6,238 bases of DNA from Bacillota bacterium. Its GTDB lineage: Bacteria > Bacillota > Sulfobacillia > JAJZYS01 > JAJYTV01. The stretch lies in contig JAJYNV010000073.1 of assembly GCA_021786135.1 (NCBI GenBank), positions 1 through 6,238 on the forward strand. Direction: 5' to 3'. Position numbers and translations under genes: made by a program. Below, one piece after another: positions 5,146 to 6,238 of the stretch. Position 1 is the stretch's first letter. Every line of letters starts with the position of its first letter. A model generated the notes under the pieces. It worked only from the letters and a program-made list of their open reading frames with translations. It was not told the origin of the DNA and did not search any database.

Positions 5146-6042
5146 TTGGCCATCGGCCTCAAGGACCTCAGCCTCCCGACCGGCAAGCGGACGCGGCTCG
5201 AGCGCCTCTGCTACGGTTCCGGACCGGCGAACGGCACCCTCCTGCTCCTGCCGATCGACCAGGGACTCGAACACGGACCTCGCGACTTCTTCCCGAACCC
5301 ACCCTCGACCGACATCGAGTTCCAGCTCCGAATCGCGGCCGCCGGGGGTTATTCCGGCATCGCCATGCAGATCGGCACAGCGGCGAAATTCATGCCTGCC
5401 TATGCCGGCAAGGTTCCCCTGGTACTCAAGCTCAATGGAAAGACCGAGATCCCGAGCGACGAGGCACCCATCTCGCCGCTCAACGCCAGCGTCGAGGATG
5501 CGGTCCGGCTGGGGGCCGACGCCGTCGGCTACACGCTCTACGTCGGCAGTTCGCGCCAGGACGAGGATTTCCGCCAGTTTGCCCAGGTGCGCCAGGACGC
5601 TGAGCGCTACGGCATGCCGATCGTCGTCTGGTCGTACCCGCGCGGGGCTGCCGTCGACGCACGCGGCGGCAAGGACTCGTACTATGCGGTGGACTATGCG
5701 GCGCGGGTCGCCCAGGAACTCGGCGCGGACGTGGTCAAGCTCAACGTGCCGAAGTTCGACGCCGAGAAGATCAAGCGCGCGCCGGCGCCGTACAACGCCA
5801 TGAAGTCGGCCGAAACAGGCGAGATGCTGCGGGAGATCGTCCGCTCCGCCGGGCGTACGCTCGTCATCTTCGCCGGTGGCGAGAAGGGCAGCGCCGACGA
5901 GGTCGTCGAGAAGGCCCACCAGGTGCTAGAAGCCGGCGCGACAGGACTCATCTTTGGCCGCAACATCTGGCAGCGCCCGTACGAGGAGGCTGTCTCCGTC
6001 TCGCAGCGAATCCGGGATCTCCTGCTGCAGCACCCACGCTGA
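5146..6042 (+). CDS. fbaB: Class I fructose-bisphosphate aldolase, DhnA/FbaB family
   Basis: A cytoplasmic Schiff-base aldolase of 298 residues that interconverts fructose 1,6-bisphosphate with dihydroxyacetone phosphate and glyceraldehyde 3-phosphate without a metal. It is a TIM barrel of the archaeal-type DhnA/FbaB/DeoC family. Visible motifs: PIDQGLEHGP (36-45) with D38, the strand VLKLNGKT (93-100) with K95, VVWSYPRG (160-167) with Y164 matching the proton-donor Tyr of archaeal enzymes, ADVVKLNVP (194-202) with the probable Schiff-base K198, and the phosphate-binding FAGGEKGS (252-259) and GLIFGRNIWQRP (277-288). All expected catalytic positions are present. The start is TTG, set by AAGGAG 9 nt upstream. 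It is driven by a good promoter and followed after 28 nt by a Fur-family gene, with no terminator between. Other DhnA-family roles (transaldolase-like, 2-amino-3,7-dideoxy-heptulosonate synthesis) are possible but less likely given the motif set. Confidence 0.9.
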   Translation: MAIGLKDLSLPTGKRTRLERLCYGSGPANGTLLLLPIDQGLEHGPRDFFPNPPSTDIEFQLRIAAAGGYSGIAMQIGTAAKFMPAYAGKVPLVLKLNGKTEIPSDEAPISPLNASVEDAVRLGADAVGYTLYVGSSRQDEDFRQFAQVRQDAERYGMPIVVWSYPRGAAVDARGGKDSYYAVDYAARVAQELGADVVKLNVPKFDAEKIKRAPAPYNAMKSAETGEMLREIVRSAGRTLVIFAGGEKGSADEVVEKAHQVLEAGATGLIFGRNIWQRPYEEAVSVSQRIRDLLLQHPR

Positions 6043-6058
6043 GCGCGGCCGCTGCAAG

Positions 6059-6063
6059 GGAGG
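6059..6063 (+). promoter_or_regulatory. Ribosome binding site of the Fur-family gene
   Basis: GGAGG, within AAGGGAGGTG (6056-6065), is a near-perfect anti-Shine-Dalgarno match. The codon exactly 7 nt downstream, in the Fur frame, is ACG rather than ATG, which leaves the start open. Confidence 0.6.
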
Positions 6064-6070
6064 TGGCAGT

Positions 6071-6238
6071 ACGCAAGCAGAGGACAGGGCTCTCCTGGAG
6101 AGGACGGCGAACCTCCTCCTGCGCGCTGGCCACACGGTAACGCCTCAGCGCCGTCGGATCGCAGCTGCCCTCCTCGGTTCCCGGCGCGCCCTCACGGCGC
6201 GCGAGCTGCAGGAGCGCTTGGCGCAGGGCGAGCCGCCC
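6071..6238 (+). CDS. Fur-family metalloregulator, N-terminal part, right edge truncated, start uncertain
   Basis: This is the DNA-binding N-terminus of a ferric uptake/peroxide/zinc regulator family protein (Fur, PerR or Zur). The 56 codons from 6071 include the family hallmark LRAGHTVTPQRRRI (17-30), a helix (AAALLGSRR), and LTARELQERL (41-50), the usual first part of the winged helix. The metal and dimer domains are beyond the edge, so the member cannot be named. The start is unclear: the frame has no ATG, GTG or TTG between the aldolase stop and this block. ACG (6071) has ideal Shine-Dalgarno spacing, and CTG (6095), 10 nt after AGAGGA, is an alternative. A GTG at 6063 lies in another frame and would reach the Fur frame only if one base were missing, for instance in the GGG at 6087-6089. 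It sits 28 nt after the aldolase, probably co-transcribed. Confidence 0.75.

Noticed and set aside
5107..5919. 270-codon minus-strand open frame opposite the aldolase
   Set aside because: It mirrors the aldolase coding frame, and no motif was recognised; the aldolase has promoter, ribosome site and active-site residues.
6043..6058. Possible terminator after the aldolase (GCGGCCGC palindrome)
   Set aside because: The palindrome has no loop of useful size and no following T-run; the next gene's ribosome site begins immediately.

Overview
The window looks like chromosomal DNA from a high-G+C, spore-forming bacterium, most likely a deep-branching Bacillota such as a Symbiobacterium-, Thermaerobacter- or Limnochordia-like lineage. 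The main argument is a small gene at about 2230-2586 that encodes an alpha/beta-type small acid-soluble spore protein (SASP), a family known essentially from endospore formers. Strong purine-rich Shine-Dalgarno sites, frequent GTG/TTG starts and a class I DhnA/FbaB-type aldolase fit this. The placement is an inference; there is no rRNA or other taxonomic marker here.

Layout. Seven genes run on the minus strand from about 5027 down to the left edge: a hypothetical protein (5027-4515), an MFS transporter (4428-3241), an endonuclease III-related HhH-GPD DNA glycosylase with a 4-Cys cluster (3244-2492), the SASP (2586-2230), a glutaredoxin-like CxxC protein (2360-2106), a class I aminotransferase of the aspartate type (2119-929) and murD (932 to beyond position 1, C-terminus missing). 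From the transporter to murD the genes overlap with no gaps, including two ATGA stop/start overlaps, so they are probably one translationally coupled transcript. A structured 86-nt gap separates the hypothetical gene from the transporter. On the plus strand a class I fructose-bisphosphate aldolase (5146-6042) is followed 28 nt later by the first 56 codons of a Fur-family regulator that runs off the right edge. The 118-nt region 5028-5145 is a divergent promoter region with a good sigma-A-type promoter for the aldolase, a weaker extended -10 promoter for the minus-strand genes, and an inverted repeat overlapping the aldolase -35 box.

How the genes may work together. The glycosylase, SASP and glutaredoxin-like protein form a plausible DNA-protection, DNA-repair and thiol-redox group, followed by amino-acid metabolism (aspartate transamination) and peptidoglycan precursor synthesis (MurD). 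The aldolase is glycolytic or gluconeogenic and may be co-transcribed with the metal- or peroxide-responsive regulator beside it. No CRISPR array, mobile element, tRNA or rRNA is visible.

The most notable points are the deeply overlapping SASP gene, whose frame runs far into its neighbour and which lacks the usual GPR cleavage Glu; two genes whose best start is non-canonical (CTG, ACG), each placed exactly 7 nt after GGAGG; a glycosylase with Glu at the catalytic Lys position of endonuclease III; and an unrecognised 170-residue protein. I did not find evidence of a wholly new multi-gene system.
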